Part shown: positions 1 to 7,397 of the stretch, in pieces
How the letters are laid out: each line of letters opens with the position of its first letter
Numbering within the stretch: the stretch's first letter is position 1
From: Chloroflexota bacterium
GTDB lineage: Bacteria; Chloroflexota; UBA6077; JACCZL01
Direction of reading: 5' to 3'
Assembly: GCA_020850535.1 (NCBI GenBank)
Contig: JADZEM010000113.1
Location: 1 to 38,211, forward strand
DNA length: 38,211 bases
Notes under the pieces: model-generated
Seen by the model: only the letters and a program-made list of their open reading frames with translations
Databases searched by the model: none
Told to the model about the DNA's origin: nothing
Position numbers and translations under genes: made by a program

Positions 1-275
1 CGACCGCTCGTCTAGTCGCGCTTCGGGAACACGGACGAACATGCAATCACCCTGATGCTGCTACCAGTGCAATCGTATGTTGATGTCGTCGTGCCGCCGC
101 GTCGGGGCTTGAAAGCCCCGCCTACCATCCTGCAGTCGCTGCGCGACGCTCCAGGCTCGCCAGCCCCAGCCGTTCCCGGCGGCCGTCGCGCAGCGACGGC
201 GTGACTGTAGGCGGGGACTTCAGTCCCCGACCGCTCGTCTAGTCGCGCTTCGGGAACACGGACGAACATGCAATC
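1..275. repeat. 48-base direct repeat flanking a REP doublet
   Basis: Bases 1-48 and 228-275 are identical; one mismatch and five more matching bases follow. The second copy begins at the right edge of the REP doublet at 101-231. The window therefore probably starts just after another REP end, and the region looks like a tandem duplication with a period of about 227 bases. Bases 49-100 between the copies hold no gene that I can support. An open frame on the minus strand across 12-308 follows the palindromes and has no protein-like character. Confidence 0.8.
101..231. repeat. REP doublet (BIME-like palindromic element), copy 1
   Basis: Two outward-facing REP-like units bound this 131-base element. 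The right unit (207-231) reads GTAG followed by a GC-rich hairpin with stem GGGGACT/AGTCCCC. The left unit (101-125) is its inverted counterpart, with stem GGGGCTT/AAGCCCC followed by GCCTAC. A GTAG head before a short hairpin is the hallmark of REP sequences mobilised by RAYT (TnpA-REP) transposases. Inside are 13-base perfect inverted arms at 135-147 and 185-197, so the whole element can fold into one long hairpin. A second copy in opposite orientation sits at the other end of the window. No RAYT gene is present in the window. Confidence 0.8.
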
Positions 276-291
276 GCCCTGCTCACCTCGG

Positions 292-326
292 CGGGGGGTG
301 AGGGGCAACCCCGGGCGGGGGGTGAG
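292..326 (+). other. G-rich tract with quadruplex potential at the end of the glycan operon
   Basis: Four runs of G (293-298, 302-305, 313-315 and 317-322) lie within 30 bases just past the stop codon of the last glycosyltransferase gene (339). A small GGGG/CCCC hairpin is embedded in the tract. The plus strand could form a G-quadruplex, and the minus-strand transcript would be C-rich here. No U-run follows, so it is not a classical terminator. The 14-base core CGGGGGGTGAGGGG recurs on the minus strand at 31463-31476. Confidence 0.5.
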
Positions 327-338
327 CGGCGACCAGCG

Positions 339-1523
339 TCACAGCGCGTCCCGGCCCAGCAGCTCGTCGTAGAGGGCTTCCATGCGTTCGACCATCGTGT
401 CGAGCCGCAGCTCCTGCTCGACGCGCGCCCGCCCAGCCCGACCGTACGCCGCCGCCAGCTCAGGATCGCGGAGCAGGCGCGTGATCGCCTCGGCCAGGGC
501 CACAGGGTCGCCGGGCGGCACCAGCAGCCCGGTCACGCCGTCCACCACGATCTCAGGGATCGGGCCGACCGCCGAGGCGACGACCGGCCGGCCCGCCGCC
601 ATCGCCTCCACCAGCACCAGCCCAAAGCCCTCCCACAACGAGGGCAGCACGAACACATCCAGATCCGCCATGACATTCGCGATGTCCGAGCGGAACCCCT
701 CGAACGTGACCAGGTGATCGACGCCGCGCTCGCACGCCGCCTGCCGAAGCTCGGCGACGGTGCTCAGCTCTTCGTGGCCGACCAGCCGCGCATGCACGCC
801 CGGGACGGCCGCCGCAATCTGCGGCAGCGCGTCGAACAGCACCCGGTGACCCTTCTGCGGGGCTAACCTCGCCACCACGCCGATGGTCGGGCGATCGCTC
901 TCACCGGGCGGGTCGCCGCCAGCGCGGCGCGACGGCGGCGGGGCGTCGGGACGGTACGGGCTCGGGTCGATGCCGTAGTAGATGCGGACGATCTTCTCGG
1001 GCGGCAGGCCGCCGTCCGTGCGAAGGTAGTCGGCCACGGCGTCCGAGATCGCCACGATCCGGTCCAGGCCACAGGCCGAGGCCCGCAGCAGCGGGCTGTA
1101 GCGCGGATGGACGTAGTAGTCGTCCATGTTGTGGACGGACCGGACCACCCTCGGCGCGAGGCCGGCCAGCTTCGACCAGCACACGGCGGCCAATTCGGTC
1201 CGGAACGAGTGGGCGTGCACGATGTCGAACTGGCCCCGCCGCAGCAGCCGGCCCAGCCGCCAGATCGCGGCCGGGTCCGTGCGCCGCGTCGCCTTGAGAT
1301 CGATCACCCGCACCCCGGCCGCGCGGAACATCGGCAGCATCGGGGTGGCCGCGTCGGGCTCGGCCTCGAAGCAGGCCAGCCACGGCTCGAAGCGCCGACG
1401 GTCGAGTCGCGAGAGCAGGGCCAGCACGTGCTGCTCGCAGCCGCCGATGGTCCCGCCCGACAGGATATGCAGCACCCGCGCGGGCCGGTCAGCCACCGGC
1501 CCGCCGGACAGACCAGCTGTCAC
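339..1523 (-). CDS. GT4-family glycosyltransferase (last gene of the glycan operon)
   Basis: This is a 394-residue GT-B fold retaining glycosyltransferase, expected in the cytoplasm or at the inner membrane, adding a sugar from a nucleotide-sugar donor. The N-terminal acceptor domain opens with RVLHILSGGTIGGCEQHV. The donor domain has the GVVARLAPQKG strand and the EX7E motif in EGFGLVLVEAMAAG. The start is GTG at 1523, which forms a GTGA overlap with the stop codon of the upstream deacetylase gene, so translation is probably coupled. It is the promoter-distal gene of an eleven-gene operon. The donor and acceptor sugars cannot be read from sequence. Confidence 0.93.
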   Translation of the reverse strand: MTAGLSGGPVADRPARVLHILSGGTIGGCEQHVLALLSRLDRRRFEPWLACFEAEPDAATPMLPMFRAAGVRVIDLKATRRTDPAAIWRLGRLLRRGQFDIVHAHSFRTELAAVCWSKLAGLAPRVVRSVHNMDDYYVHPRYSPLLRASACGLDRIVAISDAVADYLRTDGGLPPEKIVRIYYGIDPSPYRPDAPPPSRRAGGDPPGESDRPTIGVVARLAPQKGHRVLFDALPQIAAAVPGVHARLVGHEELSTVAELRQAACERGVDHLVTFEGFRSDIANVMADLDVFVLPSLWEGFGLVLVEAMAAGRPVVASAVGPIPEIVVDGVTGLLVPPGDPVALAEAITRLLRDPELAAAYGRAGRARVEQELRLDTMVERMEALYDELLGRDAL

Positions 1524-2455
1524 GCGTGCGCCATGACCAGCGAGCCATCTGCAAGCTGCCGGCTGGCAAGCTCGCGATAGGAGATCAGCTCCACCTTCAG
1601 CTCGTTCAGGAGGGCGCGCAGATCGTCGTCGGCCAGCACGCGGACCTCTTCCTCGCGCCAGCGGGCCGCCACCTGTCCGCCGTCGAGCATCTCCTCCAGG
1701 CGGCTGTCGCTGAACCCGGGATGCACCATCAGCTCGGTGGTGCCGGGCTGCAGCTCGCGGAGGTCACGCGCGAGGCCGCCGGTCAGGTCGTTCGGGTAGC
1801 GGCGCAGGCAGCTGAAGGTCGAGAGGAAGTGGTCCGTCGTCATCACCTGGTGGCGCTTGAGGAACGCCCGGTAGCGGTGCGCCAGCGCCGACATGACGTG
1901 GTTCTTCCAGAACGCCTCGCTGCGGATGTACTTCGTGTAGGCGCTGCCGTCCGAGAACATCTCCCGATCCATCCGCTCCTGCTGAAGGCGGATCGGCAGA
2001 CGATAGTGCCGCGCGACCGGCCCCACGACCTTGAAGAAGAGATCGGGGTACATGTAGACGCTCTCGTGGCTGTCCAGGTGACTCGGCTCGATGCCGGCCG
2101 CGATCACCTTGTCCACCTGCGCCCGAAACTCCTCGTAGACCTGGATCATGCTGATCTGGCCCATGATCAGCCGCTGGAGGAACGGCCGGCGGCGGAAGAA
2201 GTAGCCGTTCTCGTCCACCAGGGTGTGCACGCGGTCCTGCGGGAGGATCGGCATGCCGTGGGTCAGGTTGAGATGCACGCCAACGGCGAGGCCCGGGTAC
2301 TTCCGCGAGAGCGAAACGGCGTGGTCGAACGCCCAGAAGTTCGCGACCATCGTAGTGGAGGTCACGATGCCGTGGGCATGGACCTCGATGATGCCCTCGT
2401 TGATGCCCTCGGTCAGGCCGAGCTCGTCGGCGTTTACGATCAGCGATCGTTGCAT
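1520..2455 (-). CDS. ChbG/YdjC-family carbohydrate deacetylase
   Basis: The 311-residue protein begins QRSLIVNADELGLTEGIN and has GVHLNLTHG near residue 80 and HLDSHESVYMYPDL near residue 140. These are the metal-site blocks of the YdjC/ChbG family, which removes acetyl groups from N-acetylated sugars. The family usually reads NADDFG at the first block. Here the second Asp is Glu, which may alter metal binding. I chose the ATG at 2455 because it sits one base after the stop of the upstream aminotransferase gene and starts right at the conserved block. A longer frame to 2494 would add 13 unconserved residues and overlap that gene. It probably deacetylates an amino sugar of the glycan made by this operon. 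Confidence 0.88.
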   Translation of the reverse strand: MQRSLIVNADELGLTEGINEGIIEVHAHGIVTSTTMVANFWAFDHAVSLSRKYPGLAVGVHLNLTHGMPILPQDRVHTLVDENGYFFRRRPFLQRLIMGQISMIQVYEEFRAQVDKVIAAGIEPSHLDSHESVYMYPDLFFKVVGPVARHYRLPIRLQQERMDREMFSDGSAYTKYIRSEAFWKNHVMSALAHRYRAFLKRHQVMTTDHFLSTFSCLRRYPNDLTGGLARDLRELQPGTTELMVHPGFSDSRLEEMLDGGQVAARWREEEVRVLADDDLRALLNELKVELISYRELASRQLADGSLVMAHA

Positions 2456-2456
2456 G

Positions 2457-3545
2457 TCACGTCCGTTTGCCGAGCGACTGGAGCAGCCGCGCAAGCCACT
2501 CGACGCCCTCGTTGGTCAGACCCTGGTGTACCGGCAGCACGAGTATCCGATCTCGGAGCCAGGCCGCCTCGGGAAAGTGTGCGGTATCGACAGCCGGCGG
2601 CAAGTGTTCCCAGTATGTTCGCACGTTGACGCCCCGCCCGAGCAGGATGTCACGCCAATGGTCGCGGTCTTCGGCCGCCAGCGGCAAGCCCAGCGGACAG
2701 ACGCCCTCTGGAAGCTCGGTGAACACGGGGGTCGCCCAGGCGAGATTGTGGCACGCCGCCAGCAGCCGCGCGAAATGGCGTCGCCGCCGGCCGACCACGA
2801 AGGCGGGACGGGCAGCCTGGAGCAGCCGCCACGCCGCCTCCGAGCCAGCCTGCTCGTCGACCGGGCCGGCGCTGACCTGCTGATGCATGCTGGCGCGGAG
2901 CGACTGTCGCCGAAGCAGCCGGGTGCGCGGCGACCAGCCGAGAAGCTGCTCGACGCTGCCGAGCGCCCGGTAGGCGAGCCTGAACGCGACGCGCCGGGCG
3001 GCCGGACCCGTGGCTGGCGCCGTCGCCATGAGATCGGGTCGATTGACCCGCAGCAGGCCGCCGTCCGGCAGCGGCAAGGACTTCCACGGGCTGAAGATGG
3101 CAAGGTCGCCCCAGGAGCCGAGGTCGCGGTCCCCCAGCCGACTGTAGAGCGCGTGGGCGCAGTCCTCGACCAGGGCCAGCCCACGACGGTCGCAGAGGTC
3201 GCGGAGCGCCTGGACCGGCCCGGGAAACCCCAGATAGTGGATGATGACCACCGCTCGGGTCCGCTCGGTGAGGGCGGCTTCGACAGCGTCAGGGTCCACC
3301 TCGAGGCCGCGCCCGACCGGGTAGAACGTGGGCCGTGCCCCAACCGCCTCGACCGGGGTGATCACCGACTCGCAGAGGTACGCTGGCAGCAGCACCTCAT
3401 CGCCCGGCCCGACGCCGAGCGCCCGCAGACCGGCCAGCAGCGCGGCCCGGCCGCTGGCGTAGAACTGCTCCGGCAGCGGGGCGGACCGCAGCAGTCCGGG
3501 CAGGTCGGCGACAGTGAGCGGCGGATCGGGCGGCAGATAGGTCAC
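2457..3545 (-). CDS. DegT/DnrJ/EryC1-type PLP-dependent sugar aminotransferase
   Basis: This 362-residue fold-type I PLP enzyme has the cofactor-binding EDCAHA segment (Asp128, His131) and a candidate Schiff-base lysine, Lys155, in FSPWKSLPLPDGG. Members usually transaminate a keto group on a nucleotide sugar to give an amino sugar, and this fits a glycan operon that also encodes a deacetylase and an acyltransferase. The glycine-rich loop after the lysine (PDGG) is shorter than the usual GEGG type, so substrate and exact reaction remain open. The stop at 2457 lies one base before the next start. The gap to the upstream acyltransferase gene is 10 bases. Confidence 0.88.
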   Translation of the reverse strand: MTYLPPDPPLTVADLPGLLRSAPLPEQFYASGRAALLAGLRALGVGPGDEVLLPAYLCESVITPVEAVGARPTFYPVGRGLEVDPDAVEAALTERTRAVVIIHYLGFPGPVQALRDLCDRRGLALVEDCAHALYSRLGDRDLGSWGDLAIFSPWKSLPLPDGGLLRVNRPDLMATAPATGPAARRVAFRLAYRALGSVEQLLGWSPRTRLLRRQSLRASMHQQVSAGPVDEQAGSEAAWRLLQAARPAFVVGRRRRHFARLLAACHNLAWATPVFTELPEGVCPLGLPLAAEDRDHWRDILLGRGVNVRTYWEHLPPAVDTAHFPEAAWLRDRILVLPVHQGLTNEGVEWLARLLQSLGKRT

Positions 3546-3555
3546 GGGACGCCCA

Positions 3556-4713
3556 TCATCGGCCGATCAACTGCTTCGCGCGGCCGAGCCAGTGCCGACG
3601 CGCCCGCTGGAGCAGCGGCGACGACCGCGCCCGGCGGCGGGCCTTCTGCGCCCCGACCAGCGCCGCGAACGCCGCCTGCCCGCGCAGCGTCGGCGCGCCG
3701 ATCACGAGATTGAGGGTCTGGCGCTCGCCGGTGGCCCAGCGCGCCTTGTACGGCTCGTCGCCCAGCATGAAGTCGAAGCGCTTCAGGCCGCGCGCGTACG
3801 CTCCCTCCACCAGATTCGCCAGGAGCAGGCTGCTCGGCGCGAGCGACGCAAGCTCTGGCTCCCAGGCCGGGATGTAGTAGTAGAACGTGTCGCCGTCCAC
3901 GAACCCGAGGCTGCCGCCGACCGCCCGGCCGCCGACCTCCAGCAGGGTCAGGTCGAGAAGGTCGCGGGCGGCGTACTGGGCGCAGACCTCGGCGTAGAAG
4001 CGGCGCGCGGCGGACGACGACGAGAAGATCGTGGCGGTGTGCTGGCCGCGCCAGCGCCTGGCGTGGAGTTCGGCCAGGATCGTGAGCGCGCTCGGCACGT
4101 CTTCAGGGTCCGAGACGCGGCGGAAGCAGACCTCACCCCGCTCGCCGAGGCGTCGCAGCCGCGAGCGCAGGTTGTAGCGGAAGCGCCCCGGCCGCGAGCT
4201 GAGGTACTGATCGTACGTTCCATCCAGGGCGATCTCGGGCCGGGCGTAGCCGGGCATCGCGGCGCCCCGCATGCCGCGCCGCTCGGCCACCGCCATCAAC
4301 AGGTCGGCGGTGGCCGACTCGGCCGGCAAGCCACGCAGGTCGAGCACATCCCAGGCGCCGCCGCGCTCGATCAAGGCATCGGCCAGCGCCTCGACGGCGG
4401 CCTGGGCACGGTCTGACGCAGGCGGCAGCAGCAGGTCGGTGTAGTCAGAGACGCCCAGCCCGAGCGGCCGGAGTGCCGAGAAGCCGCCGACCCAGCTTCG
4501 CTCGATGGGGGCCAGCGCCACCGTCTCGTCGCCGTCGGCCACCGCGAACAGGAGCGGCTGGCCGGTCCCCAGGTGCCGATGCCAGCCCTGGAGCCATTCG
4601 GGGGTCAGGAACAGCGTCTCGGTGGGAGCAGCCTGCCGGAGCCGCTCCCAGGTGGCCGAGGCTTCAGGCGTCGTGGGCCACTGCGCGCGGAACACGTGCA
4701 ATGGCCCGCTCAT
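3556..4713 (-). CDS. BioF2/FemAB-like GNAT acyltransferase
   Basis: This is a 385-residue protein of the acetyltransferase-6 (CelD/BioF2-like) type. The second half carries the family features: RFRYNLRSRLRRL, then HARRW, a GRAVGGSLGFVDGDTFYYYI strand pair and LKRFDFMLGDEPYKARW. Such proteins are common in exopolysaccharide operons, where they are thought to acylate sugars or transfer aminoacyl groups. The ATG at 4713 overlaps the upstream glycosyltransferase stop as ATGA. An open frame continues to 4845, but those 44 residues are arginine-rich and lie inside the upstream gene. Next to a DegT aminotransferase it is a natural candidate to N-acylate the amino sugar. Confidence 0.87.
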   Translation of the reverse strand: MSGPLHVFRAQWPTTPEASATWERLRQAAPTETLFLTPEWLQGWHRHLGTGQPLLFAVADGDETVALAPIERSWVGGFSALRPLGLGVSDYTDLLLPPASDRAQAAVEALADALIERGGAWDVLDLRGLPAESATADLLMAVAERRGMRGAAMPGYARPEIALDGTYDQYLSSRPGRFRYNLRSRLRRLGERGEVCFRRVSDPEDVPSALTILAELHARRWRGQHTATIFSSSSAARRFYAEVCAQYAARDLLDLTLLEVGGRAVGGSLGFVDGDTFYYYIPAWEPELASLAPSSLLLANLVEGAYARGLKRFDFMLGDEPYKARWATGERQTLNLVIGAPTLRGQAAFAALVGAQKARRRARSSPLLQRARRHWLGRAKQLIGR

Positions 4714-5981
4714 GACGGCTCGCTCATCGAAGACTCGCCTCGGTAGATCGCCTCGTAGCGGGCCGCCATCTGCTCGACGGTGTAGTGCTCGCGGACCCGC
4801 GCGCGGCCACCCGCGCCCAGGCGCGAGCGCAGCGCATCGTCGCACAGCAGGCGCAGCGCGGCGTCGGCCACCCGCTCGATGTCGAACGGGTTGACCAGCA
4901 GGCCGGTCTCGCCGTCGAGGATCGCCTCCGGGGTGCCGCCAAGCCTTGTCGCCACGACGGGCACTCCCAGCGCCATCGATTCGAGGTTCACAGTCGGGAA
5001 CGGGTCGAGATACGTCGAGAGGTTCAGGAACGCCGACGACGCCGCCAGGACATCATGGTACGCCGCACGGTCGAGAAAGCCGGGGAAGCTGACCCGGTCT
5101 CGCAGGCCGAGGCCAGCCGCCCGTTCCTCCAGGGTGTCGCGGTACCAGCCCTGGCCGCCGAGGATGACGAGCCGGGCGGTCGGGTGCTGGGCCGCCACCC
5201 GCGCGAAGGCATCCACCGCCTGATTCTGGCCCTTGAAGAAGTGCAGCCGGCCGCCCGTCACCAGCAGCGGCTCGCCGCCCCAGCCGTGGCGTGCGCGGGC
5301 ACGCGTGCCGTCTGCGCCGGTGACGGCTGGATCGTGCAGCGGCAGGCCGTTCGGCACGACCCCGTGGACGGTGACGCCGTTCTGGCGCAGCGCTTCGGCA
5401 AGCTCGCCACTCACCGAGACGCCAACGTCTACGTAGCGGTGCAGCCACGTCCGAATCAGCGGCGCGCGCGGCGGAAAGGTCCAGAAGTGGACCTTGCAGC
5501 TTCGGCAGGCGCGCGGATTGGCGCGGTAGTCCGGGTGCTTGGGGAGGGGGGCATTCGGATCGAGCCAGCACTTGTACTTGCTGTAGCAGAACGGCTGCGC
5601 GTCCTGGTACGTGTGGACGACCCGCGCGCCGGCACGATGCGCCAGCCGCAGCGCATCGTAGGACAGGTGGCTGTGGACGTTCCAGGCGTGAATGACGTCC
5701 GGCCGAAGCTCCGCCAGGAACCGACCGACTCGCCTGCTCAGCGTCGGGTTCATGAACGACATCACCGGCCGCAGCCGGGGATGGTACTGCGAGTGCAACT
5801 GGTGGACGGTCAACACCTCGCTCTGCTGGACGGCGTCCGCGCCACGGGTGGTGGTCAGGACGGTCACGTCCCAGCGATCCCCGATGGCCCGCGCCAGGTG
5901 ATCCACCACGATCTCGCCGCCGCCGCTCATATCGAAGGCGTCGGCCATGAAGAGCAGACGGGGCCGCGCGCCCAGGCTCAT
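4710..5981 (-). CDS. GT4-family glycosyltransferase with Cys-rich insert
   Basis: The protein is 423 residues and starts MSLGARPRLLFMADAFDMSGGGEIVV. The acceptor domain contains a four-cysteine segment after HTYQDAQPF (CYSKYKC, then CRSC) that recurs in a subset of GT4 enzymes. The donor domain has VTGGRLHFFKGQNQ and ends with the variant STYLDPFPTVNLESMALG around the second Glu of the EX7E motif. The start at 5981 overlaps the flippase stop as ATGA. The open frame runs on to 7340, but that part is out of frame with the flippase gene and is an artefact. The GNAT gene follows with another ATGA overlap. Confidence 0.92.
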   Translation of the reverse strand: MSLGARPRLLFMADAFDMSGGGEIVVDHLARAIGDRWDVTVLTTTRGADAVQQSEVLTVHQLHSQYHPRLRPVMSFMNPTLSRRVGRFLAELRPDVIHAWNVHSHLSYDALRLAHRAGARVVHTYQDAQPFCYSKYKCWLDPNAPLPKHPDYRANPRACRSCKVHFWTFPPRAPLIRTWLHRYVDVGVSVSGELAEALRQNGVTVHGVVPNGLPLHDPAVTGADGTRARARHGWGGEPLLVTGGRLHFFKGQNQAVDAFARVAAQHPTARLVILGGQGWYRDTLEERAAGLGLRDRVSFPGFLDRAAYHDVLAASSAFLNLSTYLDPFPTVNLESMALGVPVVATRLGGTPEAILDGETGLLVNPFDIERVADAALRLLCDDALRSRLGAGGRARVREHYTVEQMAARYEAIYRGESSMSEPS

Positions 5982-7312
5982 GCGGCCACCGCCGCGCGCG
6001 GGATGATCCGCAGGCACTGGGCGTAGCTGACCAGCCGCGAGGCCAGGATCATGCCGGCGTAGGCCAGCGCCGCCCCGTGCGGTCCCGAAGACTGTGCCAG
6101 GAGGTAGGTCGCGGGGATACCGAGCATCAGGATCACGATGCTGGTGCGGATCGGGAGGTCGGTGCGGTCGTAGGTGCGAAAGATCGGGCCGGCCGCGATG
6201 CCCAGCCCGAGGGTGGCCGCGTCCAGCAGGAGCGGCAGCGTCAGCAGCGGGGCCTCGGCGTAGCCCTGGCCGTAGAGCAAGGGGATCAGCACCCACGAGA
6301 TGGCCGCGAACGGCAGCGCCAGCGCCGCCGAGGCCGCCCACCCGAGCAGCGTCAGGCGCAGGAACGCCGGCCGCACGCGCTCCGGCTGCGAGGCGCGCAG
6401 GCGTGGGATATCGACCATCAGCAGGCGCGAGATCGGCGTCAGCAGCACGGACGGAATCACCATGTAGCTCAAGGCTACCCGAAGCTGCCCAACCTGCTCG
6501 TCGGCCACAAACTGCGCGAGCAGGAGGATCGGGAGAAGGTTGTACAGCGAGACGAGGTTCTTGTCGAAGGCGATGGAGAGGCCGAAGCGCGTGTTCGGCC
6601 AGATCGGGAGGCCCGGGCGGACCGTGCCAGCCAGCAGCTCGCCGACAGTCGGGAAGAGCGGATCGTGGGCGACCAGCCGCTGGTAGAGGACGTACCCGAT
6701 CCCGACCGCCAGCAGGCTGGCGACGACCTGCCCCGTGAAGACTCCGACGATCCCGAAGCCGGCCAGCGCGAAGCTGACGGGCAGGATGGCCGTGGCAAGG
6801 CTGCTGACGTTCTCGAGCATCACCAACTGGCCCATCCGCCGCGACGCCTGCAGCGCGATGACAGTCCAGCCAGGGATGACGGCCCAGAACCCCTGCACGA
6901 GGTAGAGCTGCAACGGCACGGTCAGGTCGGTGTCGCCGAAGAAGAGGATGCCGAGCCACGGCGCGAGCAACAGGGCGGGCGGCAGCACGACCACCGAGGT
7001 TGCCACGCTCATGAAGACGTAGAAGACCAGGGCGTCGCGGCACTTGCGCCGATCCCCGACGCTGTGGCCCTCGGCAAGCTGCGTCGTGGCGGCGTAGTCC
7101 TGCCCGAGCCGCCGCAGCAGCCCGATGGTCGTCCCGGCCGACATGACCAGGGTGTACGCGCCGTAGGCGGCCGGCCCGAGCGTCCGCGCCAGCAGCACCG
7201 AGGCCGCGAACGAGATCGCGCTGAGGCCGAGCGACCCGACCAGCAGCTTCAGGAGCGGTCGGACGAACCCGCCGCCGCCGAGCGCGGCGATGAAGGCGTT
7301 CAGGCGCTGCAT
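5978..7312 (-). CDS. polysaccharide flippase (Wzx/MOP-type membrane protein)
   Basis: The 444-residue protein is almost entirely hydrophobic segments, by eye 12-14 helices. It opens with an amphipathic stretch followed by LLKLLVGSLGLSAISFAASVLLARTLGPAAYGAYTLV, written here only as its hallmark LGPAAYG, which is typical of O-antigen/polysaccharide flippases. These move undecaprenyl-linked oligosaccharides across the inner membrane. In this operon it would export the unit built by the neighbouring glycosyltransferases. It is the first gene after the 85-base gap with the 45-base palindrome. No strong Shine-Dalgarno sequence is visible before the ATG at 7312. No Wzy polymerase or priming transferase is found in the window. 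Confidence 0.88.
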   Translation of the reverse strand: MQRLNAFIAALGGGGFVRPLLKLLVGSLGLSAISFAASVLLARTLGPAAYGAYTLVMSAGTTIGLLRRLGQDYAATTQLAEGHSVGDRRKCRDALVFYVFMSVATSVVVLPPALLLAPWLGILFFGDTDLTVPLQLYLVQGFWAVIPGWTVIALQASRRMGQLVMLENVSSLATAILPVSFALAGFGIVGVFTGQVVASLLAVGIGYVLYQRLVAHDPLFPTVGELLAGTVRPGLPIWPNTRFGLSIAFDKNLVSLYNLLPILLLAQFVADEQVGQLRVALSYMVIPSVLLTPISRLLMVDIPRLRASQPERVRPAFLRLTLLGWAASAALALPFAAISWVLIPLLYGQGYAEAPLLTLPLLLDAATLGLGIAAGPIFRTYDRTDLPIRTSIVILMLGIPATYLLAQSSGPHGAALAYAGMILASRLVSYAQCLRIIPRAAVAA

Positions 7313-7330
7313 GTGAGGCCCACGGAGCAG

Positions 7331-7375
7331 CGCCCCCCACCCCCCGCCCCGCCGCGGGGCGGGGGGTGGGGGGCG
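7331..7375. repeat. 45-base perfect palindrome in the glycan operon
   Basis: Arms of 21 bases (7331-7351 and 7355-7375) are perfect reverse complements around a three-base loop. They consist almost wholly of C-runs on one arm and G-runs on the other. It occupies the only sizeable gap in the operon, between the GT4 gene ending at 7398 and the flippase start at 7312. Transcribed, it gives a very stable hairpin without a U-run. It may pause polymerase, protect mRNA ends or lower expression of the downstream half. The G-arm could also form a quadruplex. Confidence 0.85.
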
Positions 7376-7397
7376 TGACTCAGGTGAAGGGCGCTCC

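Noticed and set aside
101-231. CRISPR-like repeat array at the left end
   Set aside because: The repeats are inverted hairpins, not regularly spaced direct repeats with unique spacers, and no cas gene is present.
12-308. 98-codon minus-strand frame in the repeat region
   Set aside because: It follows the REP palindromes and has no ribosome site or protein-like composition; a similar frame arises at the other REP copy.
5982-7340. N-terminal extension of the Cys-rich GT4 frame
   Set aside because: It overlaps the flippase gene in another frame and is Ala/Arg/Pro-rich; the real start at 5981 has an ATGA overlap.
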